A stretch of DNA of 6,226 nt from Planctomycetia bacterium (lineage in GTDB: Bacteria; Planctomycetota; Planctomycetia; Gemmatales; Gemmataceae), in NCBI GenBank assembly GCA_025356615.1, contig JANXSH010000937.1:1-6226 (forward strand). Direction: 5' to 3'. The notes under the pieces were generated by a model that had not been told where the DNA came from, made no database searches, and worked only from the letters and a program-made list of their open reading frames with translations. The position numbers and the translations under genes are program-made. Positions 1 to 5,127 of the stretch are shown one piece after another (the first letter of the stretch is position 1; the number at the start of each line of letters is the position of its first letter).

Positions 1-77
1 CTTGGCGTTATTTGGTCTAGACAATGGGGTCCACTATAGAGGGAGGAACCAATGGATAGAATAGCGTAACCTAACCC
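1..77. mobile_element. Possible insertion-sequence end interrupting mcsA
   Basis: From about base 77 to the left edge the sequence no longer matches McsA. Read on the minus strand, 38-14 begins TATAGTGGACCCCATTG and continues to TCTAGACC. This resembles the termini of IS3-family elements as I remember them (TGtAGTGgaCCCC-like ends followed by an inward tAGACC). On the plus strand the short open frame ending at the TAG at 37-39 would be compatible with a transposase tail, but too little is visible to say so. The stretch 39-77 fits neither McsA nor this terminus, so the exact border is unknown. The other end and any target duplication lie outside the window. Confidence 0.25.
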
Positions 78-167
78 TTCGCAGAGGTGCAACTCCTCGA
101 CGTGATCCTCGCTGAGGACTTCGGTGATGTGCAATGCCGCAGCATTGGGACACTTCTGACATTTCAT
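1..167 (-). pseudogene. mcsA: McsA-like zinc-finger protein, N-terminal fragment, broken or diverged after codon 30 (runs off the window)
   Basis: Reading leftward from the ATG at 167-165 the peptide begins MKCQKCPNAAALHITEVLSE and continues to HVEELHLCE. This is the N-terminus expected of McsA (COG3880), the zinc-binding activator of the protein-arginine kinase McsB: a CxxC at residues 3-6, an LHITE strand, then LHLCE with Cys29. In the family Cys29 is followed within three residues by another Cys (or His) that completes the zinc site. Here the sequence becomes GLGYAILS, so the fourth ligand is missing and similarity ends at about position 77. The frame stays open to base 1, so a chimeric or extended protein cannot be excluded. 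A strong Shine-Dalgarno (GAGGGGGGG, 183-175) lies 7 nt before the ATG and fixes the start. I infer a gene interrupted by an insertion; a real but divergent homologue or an assembly join are the alternatives. Confidence 0.6.
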
Positions 168-211
168 CGCCGCACCCCCCCTCGACAGGCTGCGATCGTT
201 CGTCCACCGCC

Positions 212-237
212 ATTTTAACAGGGGGGTGTGGTGTCAA
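212..237 (-). promoter_or_regulatory. Candidate sigma-70-like promoter for the mcsA fragment
   Basis: On the minus strand a perfect TTGACA (237-232) is followed by TAAAAT (217-212), about 45 nt upstream of the mcsA ATG. The spacer is only 14 nt instead of the usual 16-18, which argues against a strong promoter. The site lies in the right place and orientation. Between this point and the end of the membrane-protein gene (about 140 nt) I see no other gene. A short inverted repeat CTCTT/AAGAG lies at 293-307, with no U-tract, and I do not call it a terminator. Confidence 0.3.
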
Positions 238-377
238 GCAGAGGGTGAGAGGGAGGGACGAGGCAGGCGATAAAGACGGCGGTGTAGAACTACTCTTTTG
301 ACAAGAGAAGGTCGAGAGCCCAGCAGCCGCGCAGATGGGGACCGGGGGATCGCGGTGGTCGAGGATGGCGACTATCC

Positions 378-821
378 TCAGATGCGGAGCATCCTTAGTA
401 GGGAGGCGAGAGCCAGCAGGACCATACTCCCTTTCCACACATAGAACCCAACCAAGATCAGTTCACCGAACAGCAACCAGCAGCCCAGCAGGGCCGCCGC
501 GCAACTCGCGGCCAGAGCCATATCTCGGTCGCCGCGAGCGAAGAAGACGGCTGCCCCCCAGAACGCGGGGTTCGCCAGCCACACGAGGAATTGCGCCGGG
601 CCACCGTACATATCCTGCCCGATTGCCAAGAAGGACACGAGGAACGCGGTGAAGCCGGATTCGGCACTACTCGGATTGTCCCCGACCTGAATGCCGAAAG
701 TGGGCAAAAAGAACGAGACCCCGTAAGTCGCCAGCGCTGCGACGTACAACATTTTCGTCGCGGGCATCGGTTCCGGCTGGGGGCCCCCGGCCTCTCCTGT
801 TCTGTCATAATTCCCTCCCAT
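378..821 (-). CDS. Uncharacterised small integral membrane protein, about four TM segments
   Basis: This 147-residue protein opens with a polar, Pro/Gly-rich tail (about residues 1-22). Hydrophobic stretches follow at about 24-42 (MLYVAALATYGVSFFLPTFG), 75-95 (around WLANPAFWGAAVFF), 101-122 and 124-145, with basic residues at the C-terminus. I predict four inner-membrane helices, with a possible partial hydrophobic loop at 57-68. The combination of a GFTAFL segment, WLANP and a final GFYVWKGS-like segment recalls a family of hypothetical membrane proteins found in several phyla; I know no function for it. I prefer the ATG at 821 because AGAGGG lies 7 nt upstream. A GTG at 827 would add two residues, and a later Met (codon 19 from this start) is possible. 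The gene is divergent from the ABC operon and may share its control region. Codon usage and hydropathy support this frame over the Arg-rich frames that overlap it. Confidence 0.8.
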   Translation of the reverse strand: MGGNYDRTGEAGGPQPEPMPATKMLYVAALATYGVSFFLPTFGIQVGDNPSSAESGFTAFLVSFLAIGQDMYGGPAQFLVWLANPAFWGAAVFFARGDRDMALAASCAAALLGCWLLFGELILVGFYVWKGSMVLLALASLLRMLRI

Positions 822-828
822 TCGCACT

Positions 829-835
829 CCCTCTT
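829..835 (-). promoter_or_regulatory. Ribosome binding site selecting the ATG at 821
   Basis: AAGAGGG (835-829) lies 7 nt before the ATG at 821-819 on the minus strand. It is too close to serve the GTG at 827, which overlaps its immediate downstream bases. It therefore favours the shorter membrane protein. A second purine run (GGGAGGG) just inside the gene precedes an out-of-frame ATG at 808, whose frame gives only Arg/Ser-rich sequence. Confidence 0.5.
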
Positions 836-845
836 GTGCCGTCCA

Positions 846-1011
846 TCATCTCCCCGATCGCTCGGTTTGCTCCAAACGCGGCACCCGCCGCCGGGCCAGT
901 TCGATCGCCCGATGTAGTTTACGTTCCGCCACCGCGCGGCGACAGCTCGGTCAGATACTCCGCCACGCGGATCCCGTTCTCCTCGAGTCACAATAGTTCG
1001 ATCTGTTCCGA
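846..1011 (-). pseudogene. Possible decayed coding remnant (one stop, one frameshift)
   Basis: Read leftward from 1011, one frame gives SEQIELL, then a TGA (990-988), then LEENGIRVAEYLTELSPR. The neighbouring frame then gives VAERKLHRAIELARRRVPRL and ends EQTERSGR at the TGA at 848-846. Joining them needs one extra base to be removed in the GC-rich run around 931-945. The joined product is a charged, helix-like sequence with the C/G-ending codons of this genome, unlike the low-complexity peptides in the other frames. I do not recognise a family. It may be the tail of a lost gene left upstream of the membrane protein. Chance in a GC-rich spacer is the main alternative. Confidence 0.27.
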
Positions 1012-1059
1012 AGAACTGCCCGCGATTCGCCCTCGTCATCGGAGGTCGATACCGGACAA

Positions 1060-1074
1060 ACCGATAGAATCGGT
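1060..1074. promoter_or_regulatory. Candidate operator palindrome overlapping a -10-like hexamer
   Basis: ACCGAT-AGA-ATCGGT is a perfect 6-bp inverted repeat with a 3-nt centre, 73 nt upstream of the ATPase start. The plus-strand hexamer TAGAAT (1065-1070), one mismatch from TATAAT, sits inside it, so a bound regulator would block the site. I find no good -35 hexamer at the matching distance, so the promoter assignment is weak. Confidence 0.3.
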
Positions 1075-1147
1075 ACAGTCCTCGAATCCGCCTCATCTTA
1101 CGCCGGCTTCGACGCCGATGATAGTTATCTCGAGAGGTGGTGTGCGT

Positions 1148-1897
1148 ATGGCATTGATCGAACTGCGCGATCTGAGCAAGGTCTACGACCTCGGCGAAGT
1201 CAAAGTCGTCGCCCTGAAAGGGGTGACGCTCGACATCGAGGAGGGCGAATTCGTTGCGCTGATCGGGCCATCGGGTTCGGGGAAATCGACGCTCATGAAC
1301 ACCCTGGGATGTCTCGACCGACCGACCAGCGGGAGTTACCGCCTCGCGGGGGAACAGGTCGCCGGGCTGAACCCGGACCAGTTGGCCAAGCTGCGCAACC
1401 GGCGCATCGGCTTCATCTTCCAGAACTTCAACCTCCTCTCGCGCACGACGGCGCTCGAAAACGTCGAGGCTCCGCTCCTCTACAACGAGGACTGTCCCCG
1501 CCGTGATCGCGCCAAACGCGCGACAGCGCTGCTGACCCGCGTCGGCCTCGGCAACCGCATCGACCACCGCCCCAGCCAACTCAGCGGTGGCCAACAGCAG
1601 CGCGTTGCCATCGCCCGCGCCCTCGTGAATCAGCCCTCGATCCTCCTCTGCGACGAGCCGACGGGCAACCTCGACACGCGCACCAGCCGGGAGATCATGG
1701 CCTTCTTCCGCGAACTGAATCGCGACGGCCTCACGGTCATCCTCGTCACGCACGACCTCGCCGTCTCGCGCCAGGCGGACCGCTCGCTGGTCCTCATCGA
1801 CGGGGAAGTCGTGGTGGACACGACGAATGCGGACGAGGCGGCCCACGCGCTGCACCAGCGCACCTCCCTCGACGACCCGCCCGAAACCCCTGCCTGA
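1148..1897 (+). CDS. LolD/MacB-type ABC transporter ATP-binding protein
   Basis: This 249-residue ATPase powers an ABC exporter or extractor at the inner membrane. The motifs are complete and correctly ordered: Walker A GPSGSGKST (40-48), Q-loop Gln92 in FIFQNFNLL, signature LSGGQQQR (145-152), Walker B ILLCDEPTGNLD (165-176) with catalytic Glu170, and H-loop His202 in VTHD. The ALxxV(S/T)LxIxxGEF start, the LNTLG-like CLDRPTSG segment and the EPTGNLD form place it in the MacB/LolD/FtsE group, which works with MacB-type permeases on drugs, peptides or lipoproteins. The ATG at 1148 is chosen because GAGAGG (1132-1137) lies 10 nt upstream and the family begins here. Upstream in-frame codons encode nothing ABC-like. 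The TolC-like gene follows after 16 nt, so the two should be co-transcribed. No permease or adaptor gene is adjacent, which leaves the substrate open. A short Pro/Asp tail (about 229-249) is dispensable in appearance. Confidence 0.93.
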   Translation: MALIELRDLSKVYDLGEVKVVALKGVTLDIEEGEFVALIGPSGSGKSTLMNTLGCLDRPTSGSYRLAGEQVAGLNPDQLAKLRNRRIGFIFQNFNLLSRTTALENVEAPLLYNEDCPRRDRAKRATALLTRVGLGNRIDHRPSQLSGGQQQRVAIARALVNQPSILLCDEPTGNLDTRTSREIMAFFRELNRDGLTVILVTHDLAVSRQADRSLVLIDGEVVVDTTNADEAAHALHQRTSLDDPPETPA

Positions 1898-1913
1898 AGC
1901 GGAGCGATTCACG

Positions 1914-3788
1914 ATGACGACTCGATCGCTGATCCGCGCTCTGGGAATCCTGCCGCTCCTGCTGGCCGGCTGTTCACTGACCCCGGAGACCGTCTTCTAC
2001 AACGCCATCCTCCCGGAGCAACGCGACCTCGCCGTCCGGTCGCCGGAGCAGCTGCCCTCCGCCCCGGTGCCGTCGATTCCGTCGCCGCGCACGGTCAGCG
2101 ACCCGCGACCGGGGACGCCCGAGTGGAAACTGTCGCTCGACGAGGCGATCCGCATCTCGCTCGAGAACGCCCGCGTCGTGCGCGTCCTGGCCGGCATCAC
2201 GGCCTCCTCGGCCGGGCGTACGATCTACGACGCCGCCATCACGAACACGACGATCGACCAGGCCCAGGCCCGGTTCGACCCCAATTTCTTCTGGAACAAC
2301 AGCTTCAACCGGACCGAAACGCCGGTCGCCACCTTCGACCCCTTCAACCCCGGCATGTCCCTCATCACCGGCACCCGGAACGACGACTACCGCCTGGCGC
2401 TGGGGCTGAACAAGACGAACGTCCTGGGCGGCCAGTGGACCGTCAACGCGACGGAGAACCCCCTGCGCGTCAGCAACGCCCCCCTGGGAAGCCTGCCTCT
2501 GAATCCGCAGAATCGCTCGGCGCTCGAGGTCGGCTACACCCAGCCCCTCCTCCAAGGCGCGGGGTTCGCAGTCAACACCGCACCGATCGTCATCGCGCGG
2601 ATCGACACCGAGCGATCGTACTTCCAGTACAAGGACAGCGTTCAGGAGATGGTCCGCGGGGTGATCGAGGCCTACTGGAACCTGATCCAGGCGCGGATCG
2701 AGGTCTTCGCGCGAGACATCCAGGTCGAACTGTCCAAGGCGGCGCTCGACAAGGCGGAGGCCGAACAATCGGTCGGACGGAAGAACATCAGCGACCCGGC
2801 CCAGGCGCGCGTGACCTACAACCAGTTCCGTTCGGCCCTCATCGCTGCCAAGGCGAGCGTCCTCGCTCGTGAAGGGGCGCTGCGAAACATCCTCGGCCTT
2901 CCCACCGAGGATTGCCGACAAATCATCCCCGTGTCCGCCCCTACGGGCACGCGATTGAGGCACGACTGGGATAACATCGTCGCCCTCGCCGAACAACAGC
3001 GTCCGGACATCATCGAACTCAAACTCGTTCTCGAGGCCGACGGGGTCCGCCTGATCCAGGCCGAAAACCTGACCCTACCGAAACTCGACGCCAACGCCCT
3101 GTATCGCTGGAACGGCCTCAGCGGCGAGATGCCCAACGGCCAGCGCCTCGAGAGCGGCGCGAGCAAATTCACCGACTGGACGATCGGCATCAACTTCTCG
3201 GTCCCGCTCGGCTTCCGCGAGGGGCGGGCGCGGACGCGCCAGCAGCAACTCTTGATCGTCCGCGACAAGGCGAACCTGGAACAGCAAATCCACGCGACGC
3301 TGCACTCCCTGGCGGTCTCCCTGCGCGACCTGGACAGTTCTTACGACCAATACCTCGCGCTGAAGGAGACGCGGGCCGCCGCCCTGCTCAACCTCGAAGT
3401 GCAACGCGCCCTGTACGTGACGGGAACTAACATCTACCTCAACTTCCTCCAGGCGCTCAACGACTGGGGCAACGCCATCACCGCCGAGTCGCAGGCGCTC
3501 ATCAACTACAACGTCGCGCTGGCGACGCTGGAACGCCAGACGGGGACGATCTTGCAGACGCACGGCTTGGTCTTCTACGAGGAACACAAGCGGTTCGCCG
3601 GCCCCCTCGGCGTCTTCGGCCACGGCCGCGACTACCCCAGCGCCTCGCCGCCGATCGGCTCCCCGCGTCGCTACCCGGACACGGGCGCGCCGGGGGAGAG
3701 CACGTTCGACCTGAAGCGGCCCGACGTTCGCATACCCGCCAGGGACAAGGGTGAACGGCTGGGCAAGCCGAACGAGGAGGTGCCCTGA
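1914..3788 (+). CDS. TolC-family outer-membrane efflux lipoprotein
   Basis: This 624-residue protein should form the trimeric outer-membrane channel of a tripartite exporter. The first 20 residues are a lipoprotein signal: a positive N-terminus, a hydrophobic core, and the lipobox LAGC with Cys20 as the lipidated residue. A Pro-rich linker (about 42-70) follows. The OEP body begins at WKLSLDEAIRISLENA (71-86). It contains a GYTQPLLQGAG segment (207-217), a long helical hairpin (about 240-326) ending LRNILGLP, a second repeat RPDIIELKLVLEADGVRL (363-380), the strand WTIGINFSVPLGF (422-434) and a second hairpin to LATLERQTGTIL (536-547). About 75 polar, Pro-rich residues extend past the usual end, and the total exceeds the 430-500 residues common in the family. 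The ATG at 1914 has GGAG 9 nt upstream and gives the signal peptide; the open frame back to 1827 overlaps the ATPase and is ignored. It pairs with the ATPase 16 nt upstream. Confidence 0.92.
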   Translation: MTTRSLIRALGILPLLLAGCSLTPETVFYNAILPEQRDLAVRSPEQLPSAPVPSIPSPRTVSDPRPGTPEWKLSLDEAIRISLENARVVRVLAGITASSAGRTIYDAAITNTTIDQAQARFDPNFFWNNSFNRTETPVATFDPFNPGMSLITGTRNDDYRLALGLNKTNVLGGQWTVNATENPLRVSNAPLGSLPLNPQNRSALEVGYTQPLLQGAGFAVNTAPIVIARIDTERSYFQYKDSVQEMVRGVIEAYWNLIQARIEVFARDIQVELSKAALDKAEAEQSVGRKNISDPAQARVTYNQFRSALIAAKASVLAREGALRNILGLPTEDCRQIIPVSAPTGTRLRHDWDNIVALAEQQRPDIIELKLVLEADGVRLIQAENLTLPKLDANALYRWNGLSGEMPNGQRLESGASKFTDWTIGINFSVPLGFREGRARTRQQQLLIVRDKANLEQQIHATLHSLAVSLRDLDSSYDQYLALKETRAAALLNLEVQRALYVTGTNIYLNFLQALNDWGNAITAESQALINYNVALATLERQTGTILQTHGLVFYEEHKRFAGPLGVFGHGRDYPSASPPIGSPRRYPDTGAPGESTFDLKRPDVRIPARDKGERLGKPNEEVP

Positions 3789-3790
3789 AG

Positions 3791-3943
3791 CGGGCGAAGG
3801 AAGCCTCCGACCTCGTCGCCTCCTCTGTTTATTGCGATACAACATTGCATGCGGAAGATTCCCTCTATCCGGCGGCGTTCGGCTCGGTCGAGAAGGTCGA
3901 GTATTTCCTCGTCGCCGAGGCCAAAGTCAAGGGGGCTGCGTGA
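3791..3943 (+). pseudogene. Possible gene remnant: coding-like tail without a start
   Basis: Just after the TolC stop, a different plus-strand frame is open from about 3755 to the TGA at 3941-3943. Its last third reads SLYPAAFGSVEKVEYFLVAE followed by AKVKGAA, and upstream of it KEASDLVASSVYCDTTLHAED. The codons (GTC GAG AAG GTC GAG TAT TTC CTC GTC GCC GAG GCC) match the usage of the real genes. No ATG exists in the frame; a TTG at 3845 is the only near-start and has no ribosome site. I do not recognise the peptide. It could be the end of a deleted gene or a former longer tail of the upstream gene, or chance. Confidence 0.25.
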
Positions 3944-3955
3944 GGGTCGTTCCGA

Positions 3956-4018
3956 ACGAGCCGGAAGCATCCGCGACAAGCGTACTCGAATCATCCGTCG
4001 CTAACGCTTCCGGCTCGT
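3956..4018. repeat. Intergenic inverted repeat, 13-bp arms, REP-like
   Basis: ACGAGCCGGAAGC (3956-3968) pairs perfectly with GCTTCCGGCTCGT (4006-4018). Inside, GCGAC (3973-3977) pairs with GTCGC (3997-4001) across a symmetric 4-by-4 internal loop, leaving a 19-nt apical loop. It lies between two convergent genes, 4 nt past the kinase stop. No run of T follows the stem on either strand, so it is not a classic intrinsic terminator, though it may still act as a bidirectional transcript end or stabiliser. The arm ACGAGCCGGAAGC, read on the minus strand into GTTAGCGACGGA, resembles dispersed intergenic palindromes I remember from planctomycete genomes; this is from memory, not a search. Confidence 0.7.
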
Positions 4019-4022
4019 CTTC

Positions 4023-5123
4023 TCAGCGCTCGACGCGCGCCCCGACGCCGCGCACGAGCTTCTCGACCTCTGCGAGTGTCACCATCGACGTGTCGCCCGG
4101 CGTCGTCATGGCTAGCGCCCCGTGGGCCGCGCCGTACTCGATCGCCTTGTTCGCGTCGCCCGTGGCCATCATGCTAAAGATGAAGCCCGAGGCGAAGCTG
4201 TCGCCCCCGCCGACGCGGTCGAAGACCTCGAGGCCGGGCCGGGTCGTCGCCTGCGAGAACGAGCCGTCGTACCAGCACAGCGCGCCCCAGTCGTTGAGCG
4301 TGGCGCTCTTGACGACGCGCAGCGTCGTGGCGACGGCGAGGAAGTTCGGGTACTCGGCGACGGCCCGATCGATCATCCGCCGGTAGCTCGTGACATCGAT
4401 CTTACTGTGCTTCTCGTCGCCCCCCTCGACGTTCAGGCCGAGGCACGCGGTGAAATCCTCCTCGTTGCCGATCATCACATCGACATCCTTCGCCAGCCGC
4501 CGGTTGACCTCCGTCGCCTTGGCGTGACCGCCGATGGACTTCCAGAGCGAGGGGCGGTAGTTGAGGTCATACGAGGTGATCGTCCCGTGCTTCCGAGCCG
4601 ATGCGAGCGCTTCTTCGACGACCTGGGAAGTCGTCTCCGAGAGCGCGGCGAAGATGCCGCCGGTGTGGAACCAGCGCACGCCGAGGGTGCCGAAGAGGTG
4701 GTCCCAGTCGATCTCGCCGGGGCGCATGCGCGAGGTGGCCGTGTGTCCGCGATCGCTGACGCCGACCGCGCCGCGCACACCGAAGCCGCGCTCGGTGAAG
4801 TTCAAGCCGTTACGAACCTCGCGTCCGACGCCGTCATACGGCACCCAGCGGACCAGCGACATATCGACGCCGCCCTGGAGGATGAGATCCTCGAGGAGCC
4901 GGCCGACCTCGTTGTCCGCGAAGGCGCTGACGAGGGCAGTCCGCATTCCGAAGCACCGCCGCAGGCCGCGCGCGACGTTGTACTCGCCACCGCCTTCCCA
5001 GACGCGGAACTCGCGCGTCGTGCGGATCCGGCCCTCGCCGGGGTCGAGGCGGATCATCACCTCGCCGAGCGAAACCTGGTCGAATCGACAGGCAGACGCG
5101 GGCTTGATCTGAAGTCGGGCCAT
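4023..5123 (-). CDS. kdgK: PfkB-family sugar kinase, probable 2-keto-3-deoxygluconate kinase
   Basis: This 366-residue ribokinase-fold enzyme most likely phosphorylates a 2-keto-3-deoxy sugar acid with ATP in the cytoplasm. It shows the PfkB substrate-side motif WEGGGEYNVARGLRRCFG (42-59), a DLNYRPSLW segment (186-194) typical of KDG kinases, GNEEDF (219-224), and the C-terminal signature DRVGGGDSFASGF (302-314) with the catalytic base Asp308. The anion-hole motif is GGGD in place of the common GAGD, a variant I also associate with KDG-type kinases. The protein is longer than the usual 310-340 residues, partly from a charged insertion at about 230-250. The ATG at 5123 has AAGGAG 7 nt upstream, inside the end of the preceding gene. 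The preceding lactonase-type gene stops 4 nt before, so the two are probably translationally coupled. Fructokinase or another PfkB sugar kinase is the alternative; the lactonase partner favours a sugar acid. Confidence 0.88.
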   Translation of the reverse strand: MARLQIKPASACRFDQVSLGEVMIRLDPGEGRIRTTREFRVWEGGGEYNVARGLRRCFGMRTALVSAFADNEVGRLLEDLILQGGVDMSLVRWVPYDGVGREVRNGLNFTERGFGVRGAVGVSDRGHTATSRMRPGEIDWDHLFGTLGVRWFHTGGIFAALSETTSQVVEEALASARKHGTITSYDLNYRPSLWKSIGGHAKATEVNRRLAKDVDVMIGNEEDFTACLGLNVEGGDEKHSKIDVTSYRRMIDRAVAEYPNFLAVATTLRVVKSATLNDWGALCWYDGSFSQATTRPGLEVFDRVGGGDSFASGFIFSMMATGDANKAIEYGAAHGALAMTTPGDTSMVTLAEVEKLVRGVGARVER

Positions 5124-5127
5124 TCTC

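Larger units (their letters stand above)
822..1147. other. Divergent intergenic region between the membrane protein and the ABC operon
   Basis: This 326-nt stretch has no intact gene that I can support. The frame upstream of the ATPase is open but Pro/Ser/Arg-rich, with none of the character of an ABC N-terminal extension. It holds both ribosome binding sites at its ends, a candidate palindromic operator at 1060-1074, and a coding-like but interrupted stretch on the minus strand at 846-1011. Promoters for both flanking genes should lie here. I see only weak -10-like hexamers and no convincing -35 partner. Confidence 0.6.

Noticed and set aside
34..438. 134-codon open frame on the minus strand
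   Set aside because: It overlaps the mcsA fragment in another frame and the end of the membrane gene; the peptide is low complexity, and the McsA frame has the motif and the ribosome site.
1005..1016. GTTC-CGAA-GAAC, possible SOS box
   Set aside because: The half-sites are in the reverse order to the GAAC-N4-GTTC box of Gram-positive LexA, and the flanks do not extend the symmetry.
836..1147. N-terminal extension of the ABC ATPase
   Set aside because: The frame is open, but its peptide is Pro/Ser/Arg-rich and unlike the family; the ATG at 1148 has a good ribosome site at the normal family start.
458..1912. 484-codon open frame on the minus strand
   Set aside because: It runs antisense to the ABC ATPase and across the membrane protein in a wrong frame; composition is Arg/Val/Glu-rich with no domain, as expected opposite a GC-rich gene.
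1974..2996. 340-codon open frame antisense to tolC, and 2123-2872 plus in another frame
   Set aside because: Both are repetitive Arg/Gly/Asp-rich shadows of the TolC-like gene, which has clear family motifs and a signal peptide.
3075..3845. 256-codon minus-strand frame over the tolC 3' end
   Set aside because: Arg/Val-rich shadow with no motif; it opposes the conserved second OEP repeat.
3956..4018. Intrinsic terminator
   Set aside because: The stem is strong, but no T-run follows on either strand and the loop is 19 nt beyond the inner stem; I report it as a repeat.
3751..4386. 211-codon plus-strand frame spanning the intergenic hairpin into the kinase
   Set aside because: It crosses the inverted repeat and runs antisense to the kinase C-terminus; the peptide is Ser/Thr/Arg-rich with no family character.
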